Assembly (NCBI GenBank): GCA_046329495.1
Contig: JAXLUO010000014.1
Span: 34,124-98,123, forward strand
Length of the DNA: 64,000 bases
Source of the DNA: Bog-950 sp046329495
Lineage (GTDB): Bacteria; Bacteroidota; Bacteroidia; Chitinophagales; LD1
Direction of reading: 5' to 3'
Shown: one piece after another, positions 16,399 through 24,593 of the stretch
How the letters are laid out: each line of letters begins with the position of its first letter
Numbering within the stretch: position 1 is the first letter of the stretch
Program-made: the position numbers and the translations under genes
The notes under the pieces: model-generated
The model's input: only the letters and a program-made list of their open reading frames with translations
Told to the model about the DNA's origin: nothing
The model's database searches: none

Positions 16399-17644
16399 TA
16401 CACGTAACCTGGGGCTTATTGTTTTATTGCTGCTGCTGCTGTTAGGTGCGGTGTATTGGTATTTTAAACCCCGCGACCAAAGGAAAACATATAACTGGAA
16501 GGAAACCTACAAAACAGATAGTAAAGAGCCTTTTGGCACCTACTTTATTTATAAACTACTGGAAAAGCAGCATGGCGCCATTATTAACGTAAACAAACCG
16601 TTGCGCGAGTTTTTAAGCGACAGCACAAAATACGACAGCGGCTATAACTATGTTTTTATTGGCAGCAATGTGTTTGTGAACGAACAGGATGCCGAGATGC
16701 TAACCGGATTTATGGCACGGGGTAATAATGTGTTTTTAGCCTGCCAGGGAGTTCCTGAACGGATTATTAATAAGATTTACGAAGGCAACTGTGGCGACTA
16801 TTATAACAACTACGATTATTTTGATTCGGTGGTGCGTATGAATTTTTACCACCCCACCCTGCGTACCGATAGCGGATATACGTTTAGCCTGCGGATAATG
16901 GAGGAGCGTATCATGTATAATTGGTACTGCATTAATGGCGCTTTGTTTTGCGGTAAGAAAAGCGCCCCTGTGGCGCTGGGCTTTATAAACGAAGGTTATG
17001 CAAACTTCGCGTCCTTTCAATTGGGTAAGGGGCATTTATATCTGCATACCACACCCATTATTTTTACCAATTACTTTGTGAAAGATGCGGATGGACTGGC
17101 TTATGCCGAAGGTGTTTTCTCGCACCTGTTGCCGGGTAAAATTATTTGGGACCAATATAGCCAGCTGCCGAAGTTCAAAAACAATAATCGTAATGACAAC
17201 GGTACGCCCCTGAGCTATATTCTATCGCAGCCCGGTTTACGATATGCCTGGTATATGTTGCTGGCGGGTGCGTTGCTGTATCTGCTGTTTGTAGCACGCC
17301 GCCGCCAAAGGGTAATGGAAATACAGGAGCCTAATGTAAATACCTCGCTTTCGTACATCAGCACTATCAGCAATTTATATTTCTTCCAGAAAAACCATGC
17401 GGCTGTAGCGCAGCATAAAATGAAGTACTTTTTAACCTTTGTAAGGCATCGTTATAATATTGCTGTGAAGGAATGGGGAGGCGCTGATATGGAGAAGCTG
17501 GCCAGAAAATCGAAGGTGCCCTTAAAGGATATAGAACAGATATTTAAATCGTATGATTGGATTTCGCGTGCACATGGCATTGCTGATGAAACGCTGATAG
17601 AGTTCCATCATACTTTACAAAACTTTTATAATAAATGTAACTAA
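16391..17644 (+). CDS. DUF4350-domain membrane protein
   Basis: A 417-residue protein with an N-terminal anchor (about 8-25, LLLLLLLGAVYWYF), a large periplasmic domain (about 30-275) and a second helix near 283-300 (YAWYMLLAGALLYLLFVARRR) before a basic cytosolic tail. The periplasmic part has a ThuA/glutamine-amidotransferase-like character, with the segments YVFIGSNVFVNEQDAEML and NNVFLACQG, as in DUF4350. Its ATG lies inside the 8-base overlap with the DUF4129 gene. It precedes the MoxR gene by five bases. Function is unknown beyond membership of the cluster. Confidence 0.85.
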   Translation: MRNTRNLGLIVLLLLLLLGAVYWYFKPRDQRKTYNWKETYKTDSKEPFGTYFIYKLLEKQHGAIINVNKPLREFLSDSTKYDSGYNYVFIGSNVFVNEQDAEMLTGFMARGNNVFLACQGVPERIINKIYEGNCGDYYNNYDYFDSVVRMNFYHPTLRTDSGYTFSLRIMEERIMYNWYCINGALFCGKKSAPVALGFINEGYANFASFQLGKGHLYLHTTPIIFTNYFVKDADGLAYAEGVFSHLLPGKIIWDQYSQLPKFKNNNRNDNGTPLSYILSQPGLRYAWYMLLAGALLYLLFVARRRQRVMEIQEPNVNTSLSYISTISNLYFFQKNHAAVAQHKMKYFLTFVRHRYNIAVKEWGGADMEKLARKSKVPLKDIEQIFKSYDWISRAHGIADETLIEFHHTLQNFYNKCN

Positions 17645-17649
17645 CGCAT

Positions 17650-18633
17650 ATGGAAACAGAATTTACAGCGCCTGAACATCAGGAACAACTGCAACTGCTG
17701 GCTGATACGGTTAGCCGTATGAAGGCTGAATTGGAGAAAGTGGTGGTGGGTCAGGAGCATATGATAGACCTGATTATTACCGGTATACTTACCAATGGTC
17801 ATATTTTACTGGAGGGTGTACCGGGCGTAGCAAAAACCTTGACGGCAAAGTTGATGGCGCGCACGCTTTCGGTTGGTTTTTCGCGTATACAGTTTACGCC
17901 CGACCTGATGCCCACGGACCTTACCGGCACCAATGTATACAACATGAAGCTGTCGGAATTTACGTTTAAGAAGGGGCCGCTATTCTCGAGCATTATCCTG
18001 GCCGATGAAATAAACCGTGCACCGGCAAAAACGCAGGCAGCGCTGTTTGAGGTAATGGAGGAACGGCAGCTTACGATAGATGGTTATACCCATAAAATGG
18101 ATTTCCCCTTTATTGTATTGGCTACACAAAACCCGATAGAGCAGGAGGGAACCTATCGCTTACCTGAGGCGCAGTTAGACCGTTTTCTGTTCCGCGTTAA
18201 GATCAGCTATCCAACACTTTCGCAGGAGAAAGAGATACTACGCCGTTTTCGAGAAGACTTTAACCTTGAGCTGGCCAATACGGTAGGTCAGGTTATTAAT
18301 CAACTGCAGCTACATCAATGTCAGAACATTGTGCGGCATATTCATATTAAAGATGAGTTGCTGGATTATATAGCGCAGATCGTTTATCAAACCCGCAACA
18401 ACGGCGATCTGTTCCTGGGCGCTTCGCCGCGCGCTTCGCTGGCTATTATGAAGGCCAGCAAAGCTTATGCAGGTATACAGGGGCGTAACTTTGTAACGCC
18501 TGATGATATACAGACGATGGCTTACCCCGTACTTAATCACCGCATTATCCTAACCCCTGAAAAGGAGATGGAGAATATGCAGGCCGAGGATGTAATTAAG
18601 CAGATTATTAACAGCATTGAAGTGCCCCGCTAA
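17650..18633 (+). CDS. MoxR-family AAA ATPase
   Basis: A 327-residue AAA+ ATPase of the MoxR (AAA_3) group. Walker A is GVPGVAKT at 56-63 and Walker B lies in IILADEINRAPAKTQAALFEVMEE at about 115-138. Sensor and lid motifs follow (ATQNPIEQEGTYRLPEAQLDRFLF; GASPRASLAI). MoxR ATPases act as chaperones that activate or assemble partner proteins containing von Willebrand A-like or DUF58 domains. Here the DUF58 gene overlaps its stop by one base (TAATG), giving the standard pair. It is the third of five plus-strand genes after the DUF4129 and DUF4350 genes. The substrate of the system is unknown. Confidence 0.93.
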   Translation: METEFTAPEHQEQLQLLADTVSRMKAELEKVVVGQEHMIDLIITGILTNGHILLEGVPGVAKTLTAKLMARTLSVGFSRIQFTPDLMPTDLTGTNVYNMKLSEFTFKKGPLFSSIILADEINRAPAKTQAALFEVMEERQLTIDGYTHKMDFPFIVLATQNPIEQEGTYRLPEAQLDRFLFRVKISYPTLSQEKEILRRFREDFNLELANTVGQVINQLQLHQCQNIVRHIHIKDELLDYIAQIVYQTRNNGDLFLGASPRASLAIMKASKAYAGIQGRNFVTPDDIQTMAYPVLNHRIILTPEKEMENMQAEDVIKQIINSIEVPR

Positions 18634-19970
18634 TGCGTAACCTGTTTGCCAACTTTTACTTAACCACCCGTTTCTTTTTGGCCTGGGCCGGGGTTATGCT
18701 GCTGTTTGTGCTTGGCTATACCAATACCGGATTAATTGCTGTGGCGGTTGTGGTGCTGTTGCTGTTGCTGCTGTTTACGGCGGCCGATGCAGCTATGGTT
18801 TTTGGCAAACAAACCCAACTAAAAGGTAACCGTACTGTTGGCGCGGTGCTTAGCAATGGCCAGGAAACTACCATTGTTTATACCCTACACAATTTTTCGG
18901 GCATGCGCTTAACGGTGCAGTTACTGGATGAAATGCCCGACCAACTGCAGTTGCGCGATTTTAAAATTAACCTGCAGTTGAAGAGTGCGGAGCAAGTGCA
19001 GTACAAACAACCTTTCCGCCCGGTGCAGCGGGGCGAGTATAAGTTTGGTAACCTGTATGCGTTTGTTTCGTCGGTAATTGGTTTGGTGCAACGCAGGGGG
19101 GTGATTGCTGCGCCGCAAACTATTGCGGTTTTCCCTTCTATTGTAGAAATGCGCAAGCACGAACTGAAAAGCTTTAACCGCACTACAAACGAACAAGGCA
19201 TTAAAAAGCTGCGCCGCATAGGCCACAGCTACGAGTTTGAGCAGATTAAGAACTATGTACAGGGCGATGATTACCGCAGCGTAAACTGGAAGGCTACCGG
19301 CCGCCGCAGCGACCTGATGGTAAACCAATACGAGGACGAAAAGGCCCAAAGCATTTATACCATTATTGATAAAAGCCGGGTGATGAAGATGCCCTTTGGC
19401 GGCTTAAGCCTGCTGGATTATGCCATCAATACCTCGTTGGTATTAAGCAATATTGCTATTAACCGGCAGGATAAAGCAGGTTTAATAACCTTTAGCGATA
19501 AGCCCAACACCGTGTTGGCAGCTGATCGCGGCAAACTGCAGTTACACAAAATACTGGATGCACTTTATAAAGAGAAGGAGCGCTTTGTGGAGGCTAATTA
19601 CGAGTTGCTGTATATGGCCATCCGCAATAAAATTAAAAGCCGCAGTTTGCTGGTGTTCTTCACCAATTTTGAAAGCTCGTATGCCTTGCAACGGGTGTTG
19701 CCCTTGTTGCGTAAAATCAATCAAAAGCATTTGCTGGTAGTGGTATTTTTTGAGAATACCGAGGTTAACTCATTGGCTGCGCCGCATCAAACCCCCACTA
19801 TGGAGGAGGTATATACGCAGGCTATCGCTCAAAAGTACATTTACGAAAAACAGCAATTGGTGTGGGAGCTAAAGCAATACGGTATTTACAGTGTACTTAC
19901 CAAACCGCAGGACCTAACGGTAAATACGGTTAATAAATATCTGGAATTAAAAAGCCGTGGCCTTATTTAA
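18633..19970 (+). CDS. DUF58-domain protein, MoxR partner
   Basis: A 445-residue protein with two N-terminal membrane helices (about 10-30 and 32-52) and a periplasmic beta-rich stretch. The DUF58 signature (FEQIKNYVQGDDYRSVNWKATGRRSDLMVNQY, split around residues 205-235) leads into a vWA-like domain (about 240-400) with YTIIDKSRVM and LLVVVFFENTEV. DUF58 proteins are the usual partners of MoxR ATPases. The start codon is fused to the MoxR stop. The next gene is convergent (RDD), four bases on, so this gene ends the operon. Confidence 0.9.
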   Translation: MRNLFANFYLTTRFFLAWAGVMLLFVLGYTNTGLIAVAVVVLLLLLLFTAADAAMVFGKQTQLKGNRTVGAVLSNGQETTIVYTLHNFSGMRLTVQLLDEMPDQLQLRDFKINLQLKSAEQVQYKQPFRPVQRGEYKFGNLYAFVSSVIGLVQRRGVIAAPQTIAVFPSIVEMRKHELKSFNRTTNEQGIKKLRRIGHSYEFEQIKNYVQGDDYRSVNWKATGRRSDLMVNQYEDEKAQSIYTIIDKSRVMKMPFGGLSLLDYAINTSLVLSNIAINRQDKAGLITFSDKPNTVLAADRGKLQLHKILDALYKEKERFVEANYELLYMAIRNKIKSRSLLVFFTNFESSYALQRVLPLLRKINQKHLLVVVFFENTEVNSLAAPHQTPTMEEVYTQAIAQKYIYEKQQLVWELKQYGIYSVLTKPQDLTVNTVNKYLELKSRGLI

Positions 19971-19974
19971 GCTA

Positions 19975-20412
19975 CTAAGCTTCGTATACGTACGTATTGG
20001 CCAGCTTGTCGTGCAGGGCTTGTCTTCTATCATCCCACAGCACCATTAAATAGCCGATAAGCAAAATAAGGCCTGATAATATTTTGCCAAGATAGCGACC
20101 CAGGGCCTGTCCATAACTAATACGGTTGCCATACTCGTCGCCCACTTTAATGCCAAGTGCTATTTTGCCCACAGTAGCTTGCCTTGCCGAGCCTTCCATA
20201 AGTGTAAAATACAGGAGTTGAAATACTACTGCCAACGAACGGGCAGAAAGATTTTGCCCCTCAAATGAGCCATCACCCAAGGTGAAGATCAGTAAGGTTT
20301 GTACTGCGCCCATCAATAGACCGTCAATAAATATGGCACCAAAGCGTGCCCAAAAGCTTGCATAGTGCAAGGTAACCTGGTCCTGGTCGGGGGTATCAAT
20401 AATTTGTTGCAT
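19975..20412 (-). CDS. Small RDD-family membrane protein
   Basis: A 145-residue RDD protein with three predicted helices and the RDD start YASFWARFGAIFIDGLLMG. The conserved ATVGKIALGIKVGD loop lies in the middle. It lacks the cytosolic tail of the RDD protein at 12986, so the two RDD genes that flank the SpoIIM-DUF58 block belong to different sub-types. A -7-like box TATTTTTG (20449 to 20442) lies in the 54 bases before it, so it may be transcribed alone or with the upstream adaptor genes. Function unknown. Confidence 0.85.
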   Translation of the reverse strand: MQQIIDTPDQDQVTLHYASFWARFGAIFIDGLLMGAVQTLLIFTLGDGSFEGQNLSARSLAVVFQLLYFTLMEGSARQATVGKIALGIKVGDEYGNRISYGQALGRYLGKILSGLILLIGYLMVLWDDRRQALHDKLANTYVYEA

Positions 20413-20441
20413 AGCTGTAAGTTGTTTGAACCCCTAAGCTA

Positions 20442-20449
20442 CAAAAATA
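20442..20449 (-). promoter_or_regulatory. Candidate -7 box of the small RDD gene
   Basis: TATTTTTG on the minus strand matches TAnnTTTG and gives a leader of about 22 bases before the ATG at 20412. No clear -33 TTG is seen at 17-23 bases spacing. Confidence 0.35.
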
Positions 20450-20466
20450 AGATATACAATAAATGA

Positions 20467-20985
20467 TTATTCTTTCGGGCGGATATACAAGCCCCATTCA
20501 TCTTCATAATCCTCGCGCTCGAGCGTTGGGAAGGTTAACACCCACAAGTTAAACAGGCGGCGGAATTCAATCATTTCTTCGCGCAGCACTTTTATATAAC
20601 TCTCATCGGCTTCGGGTATAAACATTTTTAAGCCACTGGTTTGTGTAAGCAGCGATTGTGCATGAAAACGGATGATGGAGGCATTCTCCATATGTACCAG
20701 CCAGCTTTGGCTACCCATGGCACCGGCGACCTTAGGCTGCAGGATCGATGAATCTTCCATCAAAATTTGCTGCATCATTTCGCGGCCATCGGCTTCGGGT
20801 AGGGTTTCAATCAGGGAGTGAACGATGTCGTAGATTTCGCCGGCCTTTATGTAAAGCGGGTGGTTATGGATGCGCTCATCTAATTCGCGCATTTCGCGAT
20901 CCAGCTCTTCTTTTTCCTCCGGTGATAAATCATCGTAGTTAAAACCGAAAGCGTCATTTTCATCATCGTCGTCATCCCAAGCCAT
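20467..20985 (-). CDS. Conserved hypothetical protein, 172 aa
   Basis: No family is recognised. This is an acidic soluble protein (N-terminus DDDDENDAFGFNYDD) that is predominantly helical, with no signal peptide or membrane segment. A central segment (AGAMGSQSWLVHMENASIIRFHAQSLL) is the best conserved-looking part. It lies 17 bases after the efflux adaptor gene on the same strand and is likely in its operon. Whether it relates to export is unknown. Confidence 0.7.
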   Translation of the reverse strand: MAWDDDDDENDAFGFNYDDLSPEEKEELDREMRELDERIHNHPLYIKAGEIYDIVHSLIETLPEADGREMMQQILMEDSSILQPKVAGAMGSQSWLVHMENASIIRFHAQSLLTQTSGLKMFIPEADESYIKVLREEMIEFRRLFNLWVLTFPTLEREDYEDEWGLYIRPKE

Positions 20986-21002
20986 AGTACCTGTTTTTTA
21001 AC

Positions 21003-22370
21003 TTATTCAGCAGCGCTCTTGTCGTCCTTAAACAGATCTTTTTCTTCTACTACTTTCACTAAATCGCCATTCTTCAGCACTTTCGAAATTAACTTGAAAG
21101 GAGCCTTCACCACTTTTTCGCCTTCTTTAAGGCCACTGGTAATTTCCATATAGTTAGCATCCTGTATACCTGTCTTTACTTCGCGCTGCTCTACCTTGTC
21201 ATTAACTACAACGAACACAATCTCTTTCAATTGTTTTTTGCCATTGCCCAGTTGCTGGCCTTTTACCGATTCTTTTAAATCCTTGTCTTTTTCGTTCAGC
21301 TTTTCGTCCTCACGCGTAGTAACGCTTTGGATAGGCACTGTTAAAACATTATCGCGCGATTCGGTTTTAATATCTACAGTAGCGCTCATGCCGGGGCGGA
21401 AAGGATACTTGCGGCCCAGTTCCGGTTGAATCAGATCTACGTAGCTATCCTTCAGCAGGCTGAGCTTAACCGTGAAATTGGTGGCCTGCGAGGTGCTTAT
21501 TACTGCATTAATAGAGTTAGTGGCTGAGTAGGCTATCTGTGTTACCACGGCTTTAAACTTCTTGTTTACATAGGCGTCTACTTCCACTTCGGCCGTATCG
21601 CCTAAGCTGATGCGTAGTACGTCGTTCTCGTTTACATCTACCTCAGCCTGCATATTGGCCAGGTCGGCAATGCGGATAATTTCGGTGCCGGCCATTTGGG
21701 CGGTACCTACTACACGTTCACCTAACTTTACGTTTACCAGCGATACGATGCCGTTCATTGGCGCATAAATCTTGGTCTTTTTCAAGTTGTCCTGCGCCTG
21801 TTGTAATTGTGCTTCGGCGCTTTTAACGCTAAAGCTGGCTGCGTTCACCTGTTCCTGGGCGGTGGCGTAATTGGCATCGGCTTGCTCATGTTGCAAACGC
21901 GAACCTTCAAATTCCATATCTGAAATTACTTTGTCGTTATGCAGTTTCTCGTTGCGCTCGTAATTGCGGTTAGCATTATCAGCAGCAGCTTTGGCCTGAA
22001 TTAAACTGGCCTTAGCACTGGCCAGGGTAGCCCGGGTTTGGTTAACACTGGCGGTAACCTGGGTAACCACCGCTTCGTAAATGCTGGGGTTTACTACACA
22101 AAGCAAATCGCCGCGGCGTACGGAGTCGCCTTCTTTTACGCGCAGGTCGATTATTTCGCCGGATACTTCGGAGCTAAGCTTTACCTCGGTTTGCGGGTTA
22201 ATGCGGCCGCTGGCAGTAACGGTTTCAATAAGCGAACGCTTTGCAGCGTTATCAATGGCTACCTGGGCAATATCGCCCTTGCCTATCCAGCCTTTCTTTT
22301 TGCCTATTACAGCCAGTATTATAACGCCTAAAACAACGGCACCTATTATTATTAAAACCCTGTTTTTCAT
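21003..22370 (-). CDS. Periplasmic adaptor (membrane fusion) protein, MacA/HlyD-like
   Basis: A 455-residue adaptor linking an inner-membrane exporter to TolC. It has an N-terminal anchor (about 5-22, VLIIIGAVVLGVIILAVIG) and a barrel-sandwich/lipoyl half near EIIDLRVKEGDSVRRGDLL. A long coiled-coil hairpin (about 95-205, Ala/Gln rich) follows, then the second lipoyl half (IYAPMNGIVSLVNVKLGERV). Beta-barrel and membrane-proximal domains make up the rest (RPGMSATVDIKTESRDNVLTVPIQSV). The upstream gene is its TolC partner, 15 bases away. No ABC or RND pump gene follows, unlike typical macAB loci, so the transporter must lie elsewhere. Confidence 0.9.
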   Translation of the reverse strand: MKNRVLIIIGAVVLGVIILAVIGKKKGWIGKGDIAQVAIDNAAKRSLIETVTASGRINPQTEVKLSSEVSGEIIDLRVKEGDSVRRGDLLCVVNPSIYEAVVTQVTASVNQTRATLASAKASLIQAKAAADNANRNYERNEKLHNDKVISDMEFEGSRLQHEQADANYATAQEQVNAASFSVKSAEAQLQQAQDNLKKTKIYAPMNGIVSLVNVKLGERVVGTAQMAGTEIIRIADLANMQAEVDVNENDVLRISLGDTAEVEVDAYVNKKFKAVVTQIAYSATNSINAVISTSQATNFTVKLSLLKDSYVDLIQPELGRKYPFRPGMSATVDIKTESRDNVLTVPIQSVTTREDEKLNEKDKDLKESVKGQQLGNGKKQLKEIVFVVVNDKVEQREVKTGIQDANYMEITSGLKEGEKVVKAPFKLISKVLKNGDLVKVVEEKDLFKDDKSAAE

Positions 22371-22385
22371 TGTATGGTAATTAAA

Positions 22386-23795
22386 CTACTTGCTTAATGT
22401 TATTGGTTTACCCTGGTAAAAATCCAACACCTTCGATTTAAAAATGAACGTGTATTTGTTTTTGGCTAAGTCACTCTCCACAGCCGCTAAGTTGTTTTTA
22501 GCCGTTTGGTAATCGAGGCTGGTGCTGGCACCTGCAGTATAGCGTTTCTCCTGTGCATCGAAGGCGCGCTTACTGGCATCGTAACTTTTTTTGCTGGCAA
22601 AGTAAGCCGAGGCGGCTGCTCTTACATCTGCTTCGGCCTGATAGATGGTTTGTTGCAAACTTTGCTTTTTGCTTTCCAACTGCAGTAAGGCGTTCTGGTA
22701 TTGCAGTTTCGCATTCTGGATATTGGTAATGCGTTGCAACTTGCCGAAAATGGGCACGCTTAAGGTAAGCGAGAAACTTTTACGGAACTGATCCTTGTAT
22801 TGGGTGTTCCAGGGTGTAGTTACATAATCATTCACCGAGGTATCCAGACTTTTATTTTGCGTGTTGTAGTAATCGTACAGGCTACCATTTGCTGTAAGGG
22901 TAGGGCTTAATGTTCCCCAGGCCATTTTGCGGGTAAACTCGGCACTTTTTACACGGGCCTGTGCTGCCAGTATGCTTGGCTGGGTCATTACCGCGGTGTT
23001 GTAAACGCCCAGCGCCAGGTTTTCGCCCTGCTGGTTGGTTACTTCTTCCGTTAACACCGGTAGTTCCACATCAAAAGGCTCATCAGGTTTTAATTGCAAC
23101 AGCAGACGCAAGCCTAACATAGCCAAATCGGCTGTGTTTTGGGCATTGGTGATGTTGGCTTCGTCGCGCGCCATTTGTGCTTCAATATCCAGCAAGTTTG
23201 TTTCGGGCATCATACCTGCATTTACGCGCTTCTCAATAGTTTCCTTTTGCGTGCTGCTGATGTTGTATTGGTTTTTGGCTACCTGCAGCACTTCGCGCAC
23301 CAGCATTATTTGCAAAAAGCCCGTAGTAATATTTAGGGCCACCGTGTTTTTAGTGTCCTGCCAATCCATTTGGGCGGCCTGCAGGTTGTATTTGTTTTTA
23401 AGCACATTGTGCACCTGTTGCAAACCGCTGAAGAGGGTAAGATCGGCCCCTAACTGGGTGGCAAAGGTTACCGAGGTTTGTGTGGTTAGTTTAAAAGCCG
23501 CCAGGTTAAACTGCTTACCGTTACTCCATTCGTTACTGATGCCACCGTTGATAGAGGGCAGCATGTTGGCGTAGCTCTGTATGTAGTTGTTTTTGTTTAA
23601 CTGGGTATTTAAGTCAGCCTGTTGTATGCCGATGTTGTTTTTGGTAGCATAATCAATACACTTCTCAAGCGTCCACTTTTCGGGTGCCGATTGGGCAAAC
23701 AGGGTAGTGGTGCTTACAAGCAAAACAAGGGCAGGTAAAAAGCACAAAAATCTCACTGGTTGAAATTTGAGCGCCAAAAGTAATGGTTTTGGCAT
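22386..23795 (-). CDS. TolC-family outer-membrane efflux protein
   Basis: A 469-residue protein with a signal peptide (FLPALVLLVSTTTLFAQ) and two TolC repeats (about 55-245 and 265-460) of long helices with outer-membrane strands. The ATG at 23795 is chosen over the longest frame (23828) because it lies just before the signal sequence. It forms the outer-membrane channel for the adjacent adaptor. Typical traits are the N-terminal WTLEKCIDYATKNN and the C-terminal YTAGASTSLDYQTAKNNLA. Confidence 0.9.
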   Translation of the reverse strand: MPKPLLLALKFQPVRFLCFLPALVLLVSTTTLFAQSAPEKWTLEKCIDYATKNNIGIQQADLNTQLNKNNYIQSYANMLPSINGGISNEWSNGKQFNLAAFKLTTQTSVTFATQLGADLTLFSGLQQVHNVLKNKYNLQAAQMDWQDTKNTVALNITTGFLQIMLVREVLQVAKNQYNISSTQKETIEKRVNAGMMPETNLLDIEAQMARDEANITNAQNTADLAMLGLRLLLQLKPDEPFDVELPVLTEEVTNQQGENLALGVYNTAVMTQPSILAAQARVKSAEFTRKMAWGTLSPTLTANGSLYDYYNTQNKSLDTSVNDYVTTPWNTQYKDQFRKSFSLTLSVPIFGKLQRITNIQNAKLQYQNALLQLESKKQSLQQTIYQAEADVRAAASAYFASKKSYDASKRAFDAQEKRYTAGASTSLDYQTAKNNLAAVESDLAKNKYTFIFKSKVLDFYQGKPITLSK

Positions 23796-23961
23796 ATAAT
23801 CCCGATTTCGTTTAGGCTGTTCCGGCAATCTTAAAAACTACAAAACGGCTTTAATAATCAGCCATTTATAGCCGGCCGGCACACACTGTTAAGTATAACG
23901 ATTCGCCCCGCGGGCTATTGCAATTGGGGGTGGTTTGAAGGCGGAAATACGGCAAACACCG

Positions 23962-24504
23962 CTATTTGAGCCCGAAATGCTGCTCGATGCGCTTTTTTTG
24001 GCGCAGGTGGTGGCGAAAATGAATGTTGCATAAAGAGATCCATTCAGCCGTATTGAGGTAGCCCAAAAACGGGTGACGGATCTTTTGTGAAGGGTCGCTT
24101 TGTGGTATGCGTTTGATAAAATCCTTGGCTAAAACTTTAATCTCCTCCAACCTGTGTATCAATAACTCTTTCGATTCGGGCTGGCGGGGGATAACTGCCA
24201 CTGAACTTGGCATTTCGTATTTGGCAGGGGGAAACATGCGCAGTGTAAAAATGACGTGTCCGCTAAAATTTTTGCCTTTGCCTGTTACAGTCTCTTCCTT
24301 GTTTAAACACTGCTCGGCACGTTTAAAAAAGAAGCCTTTAGCGCTCATCCACAGGTGCATGCCCACCTGGCCTAAGCTCCATTCCTTTTCGCTTGGTTTG
24401 GCAAGTATCTGTTCCCAATCATAGCGTTTGTATTCGCTAATCCAGTAATCGATTATCTCGTTGGTTTGTGTTTCCAGCTTCTGCAAATCCATGCGCCTGT
24501 TCAT
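23962..24504 (-). CDS. DinB-family putative metal-binding protein
   Basis: A 180-residue four-helix-bundle protein of the DinB/YfiT type. Candidate metal ligands are the histidine in GMHLW near residue 50 and the C-terminal IHFRHHLRQ cluster, which matches the family's HxxH arrangement. Family members include thiol transferases and stress-induced proteins, but the reaction here cannot be assigned. Its start at 24504 (MNRRMDLQ) is divergent from the nadE gene, whose coding start lies 90 bases away. An alternative start four codons in (MDLQKLE) is possible. Confidence 0.8.
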   Translation of the reverse strand: MNRRMDLQKLETQTNEIIDYWISEYKRYDWEQILAKPSEKEWSLGQVGMHLWMSAKGFFFKRAEQCLNKEETVTGKGKNFSGHVIFTLRMFPPAKYEMPSSVAVIPRQPESKELLIHRLEEIKVLAKDFIKRIPQSDPSQKIRHPFLGYLNTAEWISLCNIHFRHHLRQKKRIEQHFGLK

Positions 24505-24593
24505 TTAGTGGTAGGGCTAATATAAGCGGTATTCCTCGGTTTATGTTTTATCCAAATTGTAAACAGAAACAATTTCCCATTTTTGCAGTCTGT

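Noticed and set aside
23035..23574. 179-codon plus-strand frame opposite TolC
   Set aside because: It lies wholly antisense to the TolC gene and shows no domain or signal-peptide features.
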